From assembly GCF_003336875.1 (NCBI RefSeq), contig NZ_QGNJ01000008.1, positions 62,001 to 126,000 on the forward strand: a DNA stretch of 64,000 bases, in the 5' to 3' direction. Of the stretch, positions 53,081 to 62,088 are shown piece after piece. The DNA is from Oleisolibacter albus. GTDB lineage: Bacteria > Pseudomonadota > Alphaproteobacteria > Azospirillales > Azospirillaceae. The notes under the pieces were generated by a model. That model was given only the letters and a program-made list of their open reading frames with translations. It had not been told where the DNA came from and ran no database searches. Both the position numbers and the translations under genes were made by a program. The number at the start of each line of letters is the position of its first letter. Position 1 is the stretch's first letter.

Positions 53081-54409
53081 ATGATGAATGGGCTGCGAAG
53101 TGTGACCTCCGACCACCGGGATCGCGCGGATGAGGCAGGACGCGCTGCGCCAAGACCGGAAACCGACAGCCGGCCGCTGATAACCAGCCGTTTCCGCCGC
53201 ATCCGCACCCTGTCGAGTCAGCTGGCGGCACGGCTGACCCCGGAAGACCAGATGGTGCAGGCGGGGCCGGACTGCAGCCCGACCAAATGGCATCTGGCCC
53301 ACACCTCCTGGTTCCTGGAGCGGTTCGTGCTGGAACGCTTCGCCACCGGCTATACTGCGTTCGACGACCGTTTCACCTATCTGTTCAACGCCCTGACCGA
53401 ACCGGCGGACACCTGTCATCCCGCCTCCCAGCGGGCCTTGCTGTCCCGCCCCTCGGCGGATGAGGTCCAGCTCTACCGCGATCATGTCAACGCCGCGATC
53501 CTGCGCCTGATTGCCGATGTCCCCTCGGCCCAGTGGCCCGCCGTGGCCCGTCGCCTCGATCTGGCCCTGCTGCATGAACAGAAGCACCAGGAACTGATCC
53601 TGGCCGACATCAAACAGGCCTTCTGGATGAACCCGCTGCGCCCGGCCTATCACGGCACCGGCCCCGGCGCCGTTCCGGCCGCCCCCGGACAGGGCTGGTT
53701 CCAGCATGGAGGCGGGCTGGTGGAAATCGGCCAGGACACCCCGGCACCCGAAGCCGAGACACCGCGGCATCCCGTCTTCGTCGCCCCGTTCCGCTTCGCC
53801 GGGCGGCTGGTCACCGGCGGGGAATATCTGGAGTTCATGGAGGACCGCGGCTATACGCGGCGCGAACTCTGGCATCCCGATGGATGGACCCTGGCCCAGC
53901 GCGAGGGCTGGAATGCGCCGCTCTACTGGTTCAAGCGCGGCGGCGTCTGGCACCAGTTCACCCTGGGAGGCACGCGTCTTCTGGATGTGGAGGAACCGGT
54001 CTGCCATGTCAGCTGGTACGAGGCCGACGCCTTCGCCCGCTGGGACGGCCGCCGCCTGCCGACGGAGGCCGAGTGGGAGATCGTGGCGGCGGAGCGGATG
54101 CCGACGGGCAATCTGCTCGACCATGGCCGCTACCATCCGGCGGTGGCCGCGGCCCGCGACACCGGTCCGTGGCAGCTGTTCGGTGACACCTGGGAATGGA
54201 CCCAGAGCGCCTTCGCCCCCTATCCCCGGCACCAGCCGGGCGACATGGCCATCGGCGAATATGCGGATGTGGCCATCGGTGGCCGCTTCGCCCTGCGCGG
54301 CGGCAGCGCCCTCACCCCGGCCGACATGGTCCGGGCCACCACCCGCCACGCCTTGGCCCCCCATGTCCGCCTGCACATGACGGGTATCCGGCTGGTGGAG
54401 GATGTCTGA
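53081..54409 (+). CDS. EgtB-like ergothioneine-biosynthesis non-heme iron enzyme
   Basis: A 442-residue protein with an N-terminal DinB-like domain and a C-terminal formylglycine-generating-enzyme (sulfatase-modifying) domain, the EgtB architecture. The three-His iron site is visible in WHLAHTSW and LLHEQKHQE. The FGE part ends with LPTEAEWE, FGDTWEWT and MTGIRLVEDV. EgtB joins cysteine or gamma-glutamylcysteine to trimethylhistidine. The usual neighbour, the histidine methyltransferase egtD, is not in this window, so the sulfur-transfer role is inferred from domain architecture. ATG 53081 or 53084 can be the start. Confidence 0.88.
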   Translation: MMNGLRSVTSDHRDRADEAGRAAPRPETDSRPLITSRFRRIRTLSSQLAARLTPEDQMVQAGPDCSPTKWHLAHTSWFLERFVLERFATGYTAFDDRFTYLFNALTEPADTCHPASQRALLSRPSADEVQLYRDHVNAAILRLIADVPSAQWPAVARRLDLALLHEQKHQELILADIKQAFWMNPLRPAYHGTGPGAVPAAPGQGWFQHGGGLVEIGQDTPAPEAETPRHPVFVAPFRFAGRLVTGGEYLEFMEDRGYTRRELWHPDGWTLAQREGWNAPLYWFKRGGVWHQFTLGGTRLLDVEEPVCHVSWYEADAFARWDGRRLPTEAEWEIVAAERMPTGNLLDHGRYHPAVAAARDTGPWQLFGDTWEWTQSAFAPYPRHQPGDMAIGEYADVAIGGRFALRGGSALTPADMVRATTRHALAPHVRLHMTGIRLVEDV

Positions 54410-54412
54410 CGC

Positions 54413-55165
54413 TCAGAGAGCCATGCTGACGCTGAGCATGGCCTTCCAGGCCCCGTCGGGGCTGCGCCGGGTGAGGCCGAAAAGGTAGCCGGCCTCGTAC
54501 TCCAGCGACAGGCCCTCGCCCAGGGCCACGGAGCCTGTCGCCACCGGCCCGGCATAATGGGTGTGCCGGTCGAGGTGACGGAAGGGCCGCGCGGCCTTGC
54601 CCAGATCACCGAAGAACTGGAGGCCGGGGCTGAACGCCTCGGCCCAGTCATAGCGCAGATCCAGCGCATAGGTGCCGAAGATGGCGGACTCGCTGTTGGC
54701 ACCGACATCGCGGGAAAAGCAGAGATTGAGCGTGGTGGTCAGGGGGCCGATGCCCTTCTCCGCCAGAAATCCGACCGAGACGGTATCGGGGTCGCCCTTG
54801 TGGGCGGCAATCCCGTATTCGACGGAAAGCCCCAGATCGACCCAGGCCTCGCCGGGCCGGGTCAGCCGCAGCAGCGCGGCCGGTGCGACCTGCTCCAGCG
54901 ACGGGGTTTCCGCTGGCGGGCGTTCCCACTGGCCGGTCAGCGACAGCTGCAGCCACGGCCCGACGCCGTAGCTGAGGGAGGTGGTGACCACCCGGTCGCC
55001 ATCGGCGGCGGGATCGCCGTCGCGGGACTGGGCAGCCCGCATCTCCCATTGCAGCACGCCCGCATCCACCGACGGGCTGTCAATGGCGAAATCATCGGCA
55101 CGGGCGCCGCCACAGAGCGCAGCCATCATCAGTGCGGCGCAGAGCGCCGTCATCCGGATCGACAC
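54413..55165 (-). CDS. putative outer-membrane beta-barrel protein
   Basis: A 250-residue exported protein of unknown function. It has a signal peptide (ALCAALMMAALCGGARA), then alternating polar/hydrophobic strands such as TTSLSYGVGPWLQLSLTGQWE, VDLGLSVEYGIAA and SVALGEGLSLEYEAGYLFGL, typical of an outer-membrane barrel. The C-terminus ends with alternating residues but in Leu rather than Phe. GTG 55165 is preferred because GGGGAGA lies upstream; ATG 55153 is the alternative. A 42-residue membrane peptide gene lies just upstream on the same strand. Confidence 0.7.
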   Translation of the reverse strand: MSIRMTALCAALMMAALCGGARADDFAIDSPSVDAGVLQWEMRAAQSRDGDPAADGDRVVTTSLSYGVGPWLQLSLTGQWERPPAETPSLEQVAPAALLRLTRPGEAWVDLGLSVEYGIAAHKGDPDTVSVGFLAEKGIGPLTTTLNLCFSRDVGANSESAIFGTYALDLRYDWAEAFSPGLQFFGDLGKAARPFRHLDRHTHYAGPVATGSVALGEGLSLEYEAGYLFGLTRRSPDGAWKAMLSVSMAL

Positions 55166-55211
55166 GGGCCATCTCCCCCGAAAGGCAAGCGATCCTGGGC
55201 TGATCCCAGTC

Positions 55212-55340
55212 TCAGCGCTTGGGCAGCGCCGAATGGCGCCGGCGCTCGACGGCAACGGGACGGAAGGCGTCGCTCAGCTGATCGGCGAACATGGACAGGA
55301 ACAGGCCCGAGATCAGCAGCAGAACCATTTCGATGAACAT
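55212..55340 (-). CDS. 42-residue single-pass membrane peptide
   Basis: ATG 55340 is preceded by GGGGAGG at 5 nt, one of the best ribosome-binding sites in this region. The product has one hydrophobic helix (MVLLLISGLFLSMFADQL) and a basic tail (VERRRHSALPKR). It ends 46 nt before the outer-membrane-barrel gene on the same strand, so both may be co-expressed. No family recognised. Confidence 0.6.
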   Translation of the reverse strand: MFIEMVLLLISGLFLSMFADQLSDAFRPVAVERRRHSALPKR

Positions 55341-55622
55341 GGCGTCCTCCCCGGGACAGGATGCGGCAGTCAACTGCCTTGGGAGGAAGCCTACGCCCGG
55401 CAACGGCAGGGAGAGAACATATCCACAGGTTCACGTTGTCGCCGGCGCAGCGAGGCGGTCCGCCGGTCTGATCCAGTTTTTCTTTCGGAATCAGCGGCTT
55501 GGCCGACACCCTCCACCCGGCGCGGCCGATACGCCTATCCCTCAGCATAGGCCGAAGACCGGCGGCAGCCATCGCAATGCCGCCGGTCCGGAACACCGCC
55601 TGTCCGCCTGGGTCGGGACGGA
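55341..55622. other. intergenic region with a GCCTAT...ATAGGC palindrome
   Basis: No gene seen in about 280 bp. It contains GCCTAT-N8-ATAGGC at 55533-55552 and a DnaA-box-like ATATCCACA (55419-55427, one mismatch to TTATCCACA). The spacing between them differs from that in the two elements near 9 and 14 kb. Confidence 0.4.
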
Positions 55623-56336
55623 TTATTCCCGCTTCAGCAGCCGGTCCATCAGCAGGCTGGCCCACCAGCCGGCCATGAAGGAGGCCTTGAAGCTGACAGG
55701 TTCATACACCGTATCGAGCCAGGTGTAGAAATCGGTGGGCGTCTTGGCGTTGTAGTCGCGGTAGCTCTCCCAGAACGCGTCCAGGATGCCGGTCTTGGCG
55801 TGGCGCAGATGGCCATAGCGCCAATGGAGCTGCTTCATGGCCTGCTCCACCGGCGCACCTTCATGCACGAACATGTAGAGCGCACTCATGAAGCCGACAC
55901 GGTCGGACCCGGCCTTGCAGTGCATCAGGGCGGGATACTCGATGCGGTTCCAGATCTCCCGCGCCTCGATCAGCTTTTCCTTCTTCGGGGCGTCGCGGGA
56001 ATTGACGGGGAAATCGACCAGGGTGATGCCATGACGTTCACAGGCGCGCTTTTCATAGAAATAGCTGCCGCAATCGTCGCGCCGGCCGCGCAGATTGATG
56101 ATGGTCTTGATGCCCAGCCTGGCCGCCTGGGCCACATGGGCCGGCGTCGGCTGGCTCGACCGGTACATGCGCGGCGAGATCTGGAACATGTTCTTGTAGA
56201 CCATGCGGATGAAGGCATGGTCCTTGAACAGCATGTTGAGATAGCGCCCGAGCAGGCTGCCCCGTTCGGCCGGCGCTGCCGGCGCCGCATCGGGAACGAT
56301 CGCGGTGGGACCCGTGCTGGAACCGTCCTGCTGCAT
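55623..56336 (-). CDS. CX5R dual-specificity/tyrosine phosphatase-like protein
   Basis: A 237-residue protein with the phosphatase P-loop HCKAGSDR (C140, R146) and an upstream RSSQPTPAHVAQAARLGIKTIINLRG segment typical of the DSP-PTPase group found near exopolysaccharide genes. The tail FMAGWWASLLMDRLLKRE could associate with the membrane. It lies 95 nt downstream of the glycosyltransferase operon on the same strand. I infer a regulatory role toward that glycan pathway; phospholipid substrates are also possible. Confidence 0.85.
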   Translation of the reverse strand: MQQDGSSTGPTAIVPDAAPAAPAERGSLLGRYLNMLFKDHAFIRMVYKNMFQISPRMYRSSQPTPAHVAQAARLGIKTIINLRGRRDDCGSYFYEKRACERHGITLVDFPVNSRDAPKKEKLIEAREIWNRIEYPALMHCKAGSDRVGFMSALYMFVHEGAPVEQAMKQLHWRYGHLRHAKTGILDAFWESYRDYNAKTPTDFYTWLDTVYEPVSFKASFMAGWWASLLMDRLLKRE

Positions 56337-56431
56337 ACCCTCATCCTTGGCCGGTGCTGATGACCGGTCCTGTCGTCACGCGCCCTATTTAGGCAAGACG
56401 CGCGCCGACGGCGAGGGGAAAAGCGTACAGG

Positions 56432-57565
56432 TCAGGCCCGCGCTCCCGCGGCTGCCGCCCGCGGCACCGGAATGACGCCGGCACCGCGCAGCCGCAAGGC
56501 CGTCCGCAGGTGAGCTTCCAGCTCCCCGGCCCGGTGTGCCGCCGTGTGTGCTGCCAGCACCCGGGTACGGGCGCGCTTACCCAGGGCCTGGACCTCGGCC
56601 TCCGACAGGCGGGTCAGCGCGTCCAGAACCGCCGCCGTGTCACGGGCGATGATGATCTCACGCCCCGGCCGGAACAGGCTGTCCAGCCCGTCCCAGGCAT
56701 CGCTGATGATGGGCGCGCCGCAGGCTGCCGCCTCGAACAGCCGCACCGAGGGCGACCAGCCCGCCCGCACCATATCCGCCCGCGTCACGTTCAGGGTGAA
56801 GCGCTGGGCGCTGTAGAAACCGGGATGGGCCGGCGGCGGCAGATGCTCGATACGCTCCACATTGGCGGGCCAGGCGATGTCGGCGGGATATTGCGGCCCG
56901 GCGACGACGAAGCGCTGCTCCGGCAGCGCTTGGGCCGCCCCCAGCAGCAGCCGGTCCAGCACGGGCTGGCGGTCGTTGCTGTAGGTGCCGAGATAGCCCA
57001 GCGCCCAGCGCTCCGCCGCCGGCTGGGGCCGGTGGCTGGCCGGATCGGCGGAACAATGGAGCGGCCGCGCCATGGGAGAACCGAAGGCGCGTTCCAGCCG
57101 CGTCAGCGTCGGCCCCCCGGTGAAGGAGAGGTAGAGGCCGTAGCCGGGGATCTGCCGGGCGGCCAGATAGGCCGTGCCGCCGCCGGCCAGACCCGCCAGG
57201 GTCACCGGCGTATCGATGTCGTAGAAGGCCGTCAGGCCGCGGGCCGTGGCCTGGACCCAATCGCCGACCGCGACCCCGTCCGGCACATAGGACCCGACGA
57301 TGACGGCATCGGCCCGGCGCACCCGCTCGGCATGGCGGTCATACAGCTCCTCCAGCGAGCCGTAGAGAATGGTGTCCACGCCCAGCGGGGCCGGGCAATC
57401 CCTGTGCGCCCCGGCATACCAGGGCACATCCCGCTCCAGGAAGGTGATGCGGTGCCCCCGCGCCGCCATTTCCCGCAGCAGACCGCGATAGGTGGTGGCA
57501 TGGCCGTTGCCCCAGCTCGAGGTTATGGAAAGCCCCAGGACGGTGATGTCGAGCGGTGCGGTCAT
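56432..57565 (-). CDS. CgeB-type glycosyltransferase 1
   Basis: A 377-residue GT-B-fold protein of the CgeB/spore-maturation-like glycosyltransferase group. The N-terminus has LGLSITSSWGNGHATTYRGL and the C-terminal donor site has RLFEAAACGAPIISDAWDGLDSLF, a pattern repeated in the next two genes. It overlaps the preceding gene by 4 bp. It is the last glycosyltransferase of a six-gene minus-strand operon with two epimerases and a GT4. The glycan made is unknown. Confidence 0.85.
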   Translation of the reverse strand: MTAPLDITVLGLSITSSWGNGHATTYRGLLREMAARGHRITFLERDVPWYAGAHRDCPAPLGVDTILYGSLEELYDRHAERVRRADAVIVGSYVPDGVAVGDWVQATARGLTAFYDIDTPVTLAGLAGGGTAYLAARQIPGYGLYLSFTGGPTLTRLERAFGSPMARPLHCSADPASHRPQPAAERWALGYLGTYSNDRQPVLDRLLLGAAQALPEQRFVVAGPQYPADIAWPANVERIEHLPPPAHPGFYSAQRFTLNVTRADMVRAGWSPSVRLFEAAACGAPIISDAWDGLDSLFRPGREIIIARDTAAVLDALTRLSEAEVQALGKRARTRVLAAHTAAHRAGELEAHLRTALRLRGAGVIPVPRAAAAGARA

Positions 57566-58665
57566 GCGGACATCCTTTCGGCGAAACGGCCCGGCTCCCG
57601 CCCGGTCAGCAGCGCATCGACCTGGGCGGCGCGATGGGCATAGGTGTGATCCGCCAGCACCCGGCGGCGGGCCGCGGCACCGATGGCCCGGGCCGTCTGC
57701 GGCGTCAGCCCCCGCACATGCGCCGCCACGGCGTACCCGTCCTCGGCCACCAGCACCTCGCGCCCCGGCTCCAGGAACAGCTCAATGCCGGGCCAGCGGT
57801 CGGTGATCAGGCAGGCGCCGGCCCCCGCCGCCTCGAACACGCGGGTGGGCGGGGAAAAACCATACTGGGCCATGCTGTCGCGGTTGATGTTCAGCACGGC
57901 CATGGCCGAAACGTTGAAGGCATTGTGGTCGGCCGTGTAGACATGGCCGAGAGACCGGACCGTCTCCGGCAAGGGCTTGTCGGCCCAGCCGGACCCGCCC
58001 AGCAGGCAGCGGCGCCCCGGCAGCAGCGCCGCCGCCTTCAGGAAGAATTCGTCCACCCGCGCCTCGCGGTCGGGCAATCGGTTGCCGACGAAGCCCAGAT
58101 CGCCGGCGAAGCGTGGATCGGGCGGCACGGGATGATGCGTGTCGGGATCGACGGCATTGTAGACCGGCAGGCACAGGCGGGCCCCGAACCGGGCATAGGC
58201 ATCCACCACGGGCTGGCCGCCGCCATAGGTCAGCACCGCATCATACAGTGGAACAAGGGGCCGGAAACTGTCGGCCGGGTCCCTGTCCATCCGGTCCAGC
58301 GTGGCCGGTGCATCCACGTCCCAGAACAAGGCCAGGCCGCCCGGTCGGCGGGCCTGGAGCACTGCCGCCTCCAGCTCGGCATCGAACACGCCGACGCCGC
58401 TGGCCTTGATCAGCACGTCGGCGCCGCACCCCTGCTCGACGGCGGCGGCCATGCCGTCGGGCGTGGCCGCGTACACCACGACCCTGGCCCACGGCGGATC
58501 GGCCATGTCCCGGTGCTTCTGCCGCTCATAGGCATCCGGCTCGAAGAAGGTCACGCGGTGTCCGCGCGCCGCCAGGTTCTTGACGATGCCGCGGTAATAG
58601 GTGGCGGCGCCGTTCCAGTAGGCTGAGACCAGACTTGACCCATAGAAGGAAATGGACAGGCCCAT
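57562..58665 (-). CDS. CgeB-type glycosyltransferase 2
   Basis: A 367-residue paralogue of its neighbours. The N-terminus reads SAYWNGAATYYRGIVKNLAA with the shared RGH-V-T-F-F-E-P motif. The C-terminal nucleotide-sugar site has RVFEAAGAGACLITDRWPGIELF. It ends in a 4-bp overlap with gene 1 and starts 2 nt after gene 3, so translation of all three is coupled. It is clearly diverged from gene 1, which suggests distinct acceptors or donors rather than redundancy. Confidence 0.85.
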   Translation of the reverse strand: MGLSISFYGSSLVSAYWNGAATYYRGIVKNLAARGHRVTFFEPDAYERQKHRDMADPPWARVVVYAATPDGMAAAVEQGCGADVLIKASGVGVFDAELEAAVLQARRPGGLALFWDVDAPATLDRMDRDPADSFRPLVPLYDAVLTYGGGQPVVDAYARFGARLCLPVYNAVDPDTHHPVPPDPRFAGDLGFVGNRLPDREARVDEFFLKAAALLPGRRCLLGGSGWADKPLPETVRSLGHVYTADHNAFNVSAMAVLNINRDSMAQYGFSPPTRVFEAAGAGACLITDRWPGIELFLEPGREVLVAEDGYAVAAHVRGLTPQTARAIGAAARRRVLADHTYAHRAAQVDALLTGREPGRFAERMSA

Positions 58666-58667
58666 GG

Positions 58668-59792
58668 TCAGGACACCTCCGCCAGCGACAGGAAGGAGCC
58701 GGGAACGCCCAGCGCGGCACAGATTCCCAGCAATTCATCGACACGGTGCGCACAGGTATGCCGGCTGCGCACCGTCTCCAGCCCTACCCTTGCCTGCTCG
58801 GCCGCGGCAGCCGGGTCATTCAGCAGGTCCTTCAGCGCCGCCCGCATACCGGCCCCATCCCGGACCATGCGCAGATCGCGCCCGACCCGGAACAGCCCCT
58901 CGGCATCGTCCCAGGGTGCGGATACCAGCGGAATGCCGCAGGCCAGCGCCTCGAACACGCGGATGGTGGGAATGCCCGGCAGCGCCCGCACATAGGGGCG
59001 GCGCGGCACATGCACCGTCAGCCGGTGGCGGGCGAACACCTCCGGCGCCTGGTGGTTGGGCAGCCAGCCCCGGTAGCGGATGCCGGCCGCGGCCAGGGCC
59101 AGCCGCCCCTCCTCGGGGTAGCGAACGCCGTGCACATCGGCGCGGAGGCGCAGCTGCCCGACCGGCCCCAGCAGGAATTCGTGCAGTTCGGCCGTCCGTT
59201 CGTCATCGCCCCAATTGCCGATCCAGACCAGATCGCCGGTCTTCTCCACCGCCGGCAGGGGCTTGAACAGGCGGGTATCCGCCGCTTCGTGCCAAGTCCA
59301 GACCTGCCGCGCCCATCCCTGTTCAAGGTAGCGCTGGCGCACGGCCTCCCCGAAGGCCAGCACGCCGTCGAAGGCCGACAGGTCATAGCGGGCCATCTCC
59401 GCCGGCTGGGTGACGCTGCGGTGATGGGTATCGTGGAACAGCAGCTTGAACCCGCCGCCGGCCGCCCGCACCCTGCCCAGCCGGCGGATCAGATCGGGCT
59501 CGTTCCATTCATGGACGATGACCACATCAGCCCCGTCCAGGGCCGCTGCCAAGTCCAGGGTGCCGAGGTCGTATTCGTCGGAGCACAGGCCGGGAAAGGC
59601 CGCCCGGATCCCGGTCCAGGCCTCGGCACCGTGCATTTCCAGCAGGTTGCGCCGGCTCCAGCCCTGCGCCGGCTCGAAGGCGCGCACCTCATGCCCGCGT
59701 TCCTGCAATTCGGTGGCGATCCCGCGCAGGAAATGGGCATTGCCGTGATTCCAGTCGGACAGAAGCGAGTGGACGAACAGGACGAAGCGCAT
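58668..59792 (-). CDS. CgeB-type glycosyltransferase 3
   Basis: A 374-residue member of the same tandem family, with SDWNHGNAHFLRGIATELQE and the RGHEVRAFEP motif at the N-terminus and RVFEALACGIPLVSAPWDDAEGLF at the donor site. It follows the GT4 gene by 33 nt and precedes gene 2 by 2 nt. No signal peptide or membrane helix is visible, so it acts in the cytoplasm on an activated precursor. Confidence 0.85.
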   Translation of the reverse strand: MRFVLFVHSLLSDWNHGNAHFLRGIATELQERGHEVRAFEPAQGWSRRNLLEMHGAEAWTGIRAAFPGLCSDEYDLGTLDLAAALDGADVVIVHEWNEPDLIRRLGRVRAAGGGFKLLFHDTHHRSVTQPAEMARYDLSAFDGVLAFGEAVRQRYLEQGWARQVWTWHEAADTRLFKPLPAVEKTGDLVWIGNWGDDERTAELHEFLLGPVGQLRLRADVHGVRYPEEGRLALAAAGIRYRGWLPNHQAPEVFARHRLTVHVPRRPYVRALPGIPTIRVFEALACGIPLVSAPWDDAEGLFRVGRDLRMVRDGAGMRAALKDLLNDPAAAAEQARVGLETVRSRHTCAHRVDELLGICAALGVPGSFLSLAEVS

Positions 59793-59825
59793 GGGGCGGG
59801 ATCCAGGATCAGACGGGGAGCGGGA

Positions 59826-60962
59826 TCACTCGGCCGCCAGCCGGCGCGAACCGGCGGCCACCAGCCGGGCATAGGCGTCGAGATAGGCGTCGGTCATGGC
59901 ACCGGCGCTGAAGCGGCGGGCACGGATGCGGGCCGCTTCGGCCAGATCGGCCCGGCGGGCCGGGTCCGACATCAGCCCATTCAGGGTGCGCTTCAATCCG
60001 GCCCGGTCGTCGGGATGGACGAAGCGGGCAGCACCGTTCCAATTTTCGCGCAGAGACGGGATATCGCCCAGCACCAGGGCACAGCCCGCCTGGGCCGCCT
60101 CCAGCACGGCCAGACCGAAGGGTTCGTAACGGGCCGGCAGGCAGAAGACGGCCGCCCGTGCATACCAGTCCGCCAGGTCCCGGCGTGGCAGCCGGCCCAG
60201 CATGGCCACCCGCGAGGGACGGCGCTCGCTGCCGTCGGGATGGCAGCAGTTGCCGGCCACGGCCACCGGGCTGCCCAGACCGTCGGCGACGGCGTCCAGC
60301 GCCGCGATGTTCTTGGCTTCGTCCCAGACCCGGCCCACGGACAGGATCAGATCGTCCTTCCGCCCCGGGGCCGGGTCCGCCGCCGCCTCGACACCGTTGG
60401 GGATCACCAGGATCTCGCGCCCGGTGCCGTAATGGCGGCGCAGGGCCGCGGCCATGGCCCGCGACGGCGCCACCACCAGCCCGGCCGCCGCAAGCCCGCG
60501 GCCGACGGCATCGCCATACCCGTCGTAACCGTCCGGTGCCGGCCGGCCCAGCACATCGGCGAACCAGGAGCGCACGCAACTGTGGGCCACGCACAACACC
60601 GGCGCCCGGAACGGCAGGGTCGCATGGGCGTAGCCGTTCACCTGTACCAGATCCGGGGCAAGGCGCCGCTCCAGGTCCAGCAGCCACCGGCCGGACCGCT
60701 CCACCTGGTCGCCGCTTCCGGGCATCCACTCCAGCGCCCAGTCGCTTTCCGCCAGACTCAGCCCGAAGATCCCGGCGGCGGCGGCGCGCTGGTCCCCGGC
60801 CAACGGACCGCCCAGGGCCGCCAGCGTCACCCGGATGCCGTGCCGGCCCAGCATGCGGGCCAGGGTCAGCGCATAGTCCCAGACCCCGCCCAGGCCGTCT
60901 GCCGTCATCAGCACCTTGGTGACGGGCGGAGCGCCGCCCCCGAACCCGTGTCCGTCGGGCAT
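59826..60962 (-). CDS. GT4-family glycosyltransferase
   Basis: A 378-residue retaining GT-B glycosyltransferase. The N-terminal domain has TADGLGGVWDYALTLARMLGRHG, the middle has LILSVGRVWDEAKN, and the donor-binding E-x7-E motif reads EPFGLAVLEAA with DIPSLRENWNGAARFV after it. ATG 60962 begins 8 nt after the upstream epimerase, whose stop lies within the ribosome-binding site GAGG. The sugar transferred cannot be told from sequence. Confidence 0.9.
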   Translation of the reverse strand: MPDGHGFGGGAPPVTKVLMTADGLGGVWDYALTLARMLGRHGIRVTLAALGGPLAGDQRAAAAGIFGLSLAESDWALEWMPGSGDQVERSGRWLLDLERRLAPDLVQVNGYAHATLPFRAPVLCVAHSCVRSWFADVLGRPAPDGYDGYGDAVGRGLAAAGLVVAPSRAMAAALRRHYGTGREILVIPNGVEAAADPAPGRKDDLILSVGRVWDEAKNIAALDAVADGLGSPVAVAGNCCHPDGSERRPSRVAMLGRLPRRDLADWYARAAVFCLPARYEPFGLAVLEAAQAGCALVLGDIPSLRENWNGAARFVHPDDRAGLKRTLNGLMSDPARRADLAEAARIRARRFSAGAMTDAYLDAYARLVAAGSRRLAAE

Positions 60963-60969
60963 GGCCGCC

Positions 60970-62088
60970 TCACCCCGCCGCCGTCATCGGCCGGACCGGC
61001 GGCCGCCCGTGCATGGACGGGGGCCCGGCGCTGGTCGACGGCGCCGGCAACCCGCCATTGGCCTTCAGCCAGTAATGCAGCTGCTCGATGCCCTCGGCGG
61101 CACCGATGCGCGGGTGCCAGCCCGTCAGCCGCCGCATCCGGGCACTGTCGGCCACGTACCAGGGCTGGTCGCCGCCGCGCCAGGGGCCAGAGGCGACCGG
61201 CACCGGATGTCCTTCCAGCTGGCCGATGATCTTGAGCACCTGCCGCAGGCTGACCGCGTTCTCCGCCCCGCCGCCGATATTGACGGCCTGCCCGGCCATG
61301 CGGTCCATGTGCTGTCCTGCCAGCAGGAAGGCCTCGACCAGATCATTGACATGCAGCACGTCGCGCACCTGCTTGCCGGTGCCGTACAGGGTGATGGTCC
61401 GGCCCTGCATGGCCGCCAGCAGGAAATGGGCGACCCAGCCCTGATCCTCGGTGCCGAACTGGTGCGGCCCGTAGATGCAGCTCATGCGGAACACGGCCAT
61501 GGGCAGGCCGTAGCTGCGGGCATAGTCGATGACATACTGGTCAGCGGCCCCCTTGGAACAGCCGTAGGGGCTGTGGAAATCCAGCGGCTGCTCCTCGCGC
61601 ACACCGGCCGCATCGGCAACGTCGCGCGGGCGGTAGCGCTCCGCCTCCTCCACCAGCGCCAGATCCGACAGGGCGCCATAGACCTTGTTGGTGGAGCTGA
61701 ACAGCAGTGGCGGCGGCGCGGGCTGGGCCCGGACCGCCTCCAGCAGGTTCAAGGTGCCCAGGGCGTTGACCTCGAAATCGTGCCGCGGCTCGGTCAGGCT
61801 GGTGGTGACAGCCACCTGGGCCGCGAAGTGGAACACGGCGCCCGCCCGTACCACCGACGCCGTCAGCCGGGCCGCGTCGCGGATGTCGGCCACCTCGATC
61901 TCGACGCGGCCGCCATGGGTCTGCCGCAGCCATTCCAGGTTCCGCTCGACACCGGCTCGGCTGAGATTGTCATAGACGATGACCCGCCCGCCGTCGCGCA
62001 GGATGCGGTCGGCCAGATTGGTCCCGATGAACCCGGCGCCGCCGGTGATCAACACGGGGCGGTCGCGCCCTTGCGCATCCACACTCAT
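60970..62088 (-). CDS. NAD-dependent epimerase, CDP-paratose/tyvelose 2-epimerase-like
   Basis: A 372-residue extended SDR. It shows GGAGFIGTNL, FSSTNKVYG and the diagnostic SPYGCSKGAADQYVIDYAR...GPHQFGTEDQGWVAHF stretch seen in CDP-paratose 2-epimerases (tyvelose pathway). A Pro-rich tail extends the C-terminus. ATG 62088 overlaps the stop of the preceding epimerase gene by 4 bp (ATGA). If the assignment is right the glycan may contain an unusual deoxysugar, but no dideoxysugar-synthesis genes are in the window. Confidence 0.88.
   Translation of the reverse strand: MSVDAQGRDRPVLITGGAGFIGTNLADRILRDGGRVIVYDNLSRAGVERNLEWLRQTHGGRVEIEVADIRDAARLTASVVRAGAVFHFAAQVAVTTSLTEPRHDFEVNALGTLNLLEAVRAQPAPPPLLFSSTNKVYGALSDLALVEEAERYRPRDVADAAGVREEQPLDFHSPYGCSKGAADQYVIDYARSYGLPMAVFRMSCIYGPHQFGTEDQGWVAHFLLAAMQGRTITLYGTGKQVRDVLHVNDLVEAFLLAGQHMDRMAGQAVNIGGGAENAVSLRQVLKIIGQLEGHPVPVASGPWRGGDQPWYVADSARMRRLTGWHPRIGAAEGIEQLHYWLKANGGLPAPSTSAGPPSMHGRPPVRPMTAAG

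Noticed and set aside
58635-61229. 864-codon plus-strand frame across glycosyltransferase genes
   Set aside because: It runs antisense through two overlapping operon genes and lacks any domain signature.
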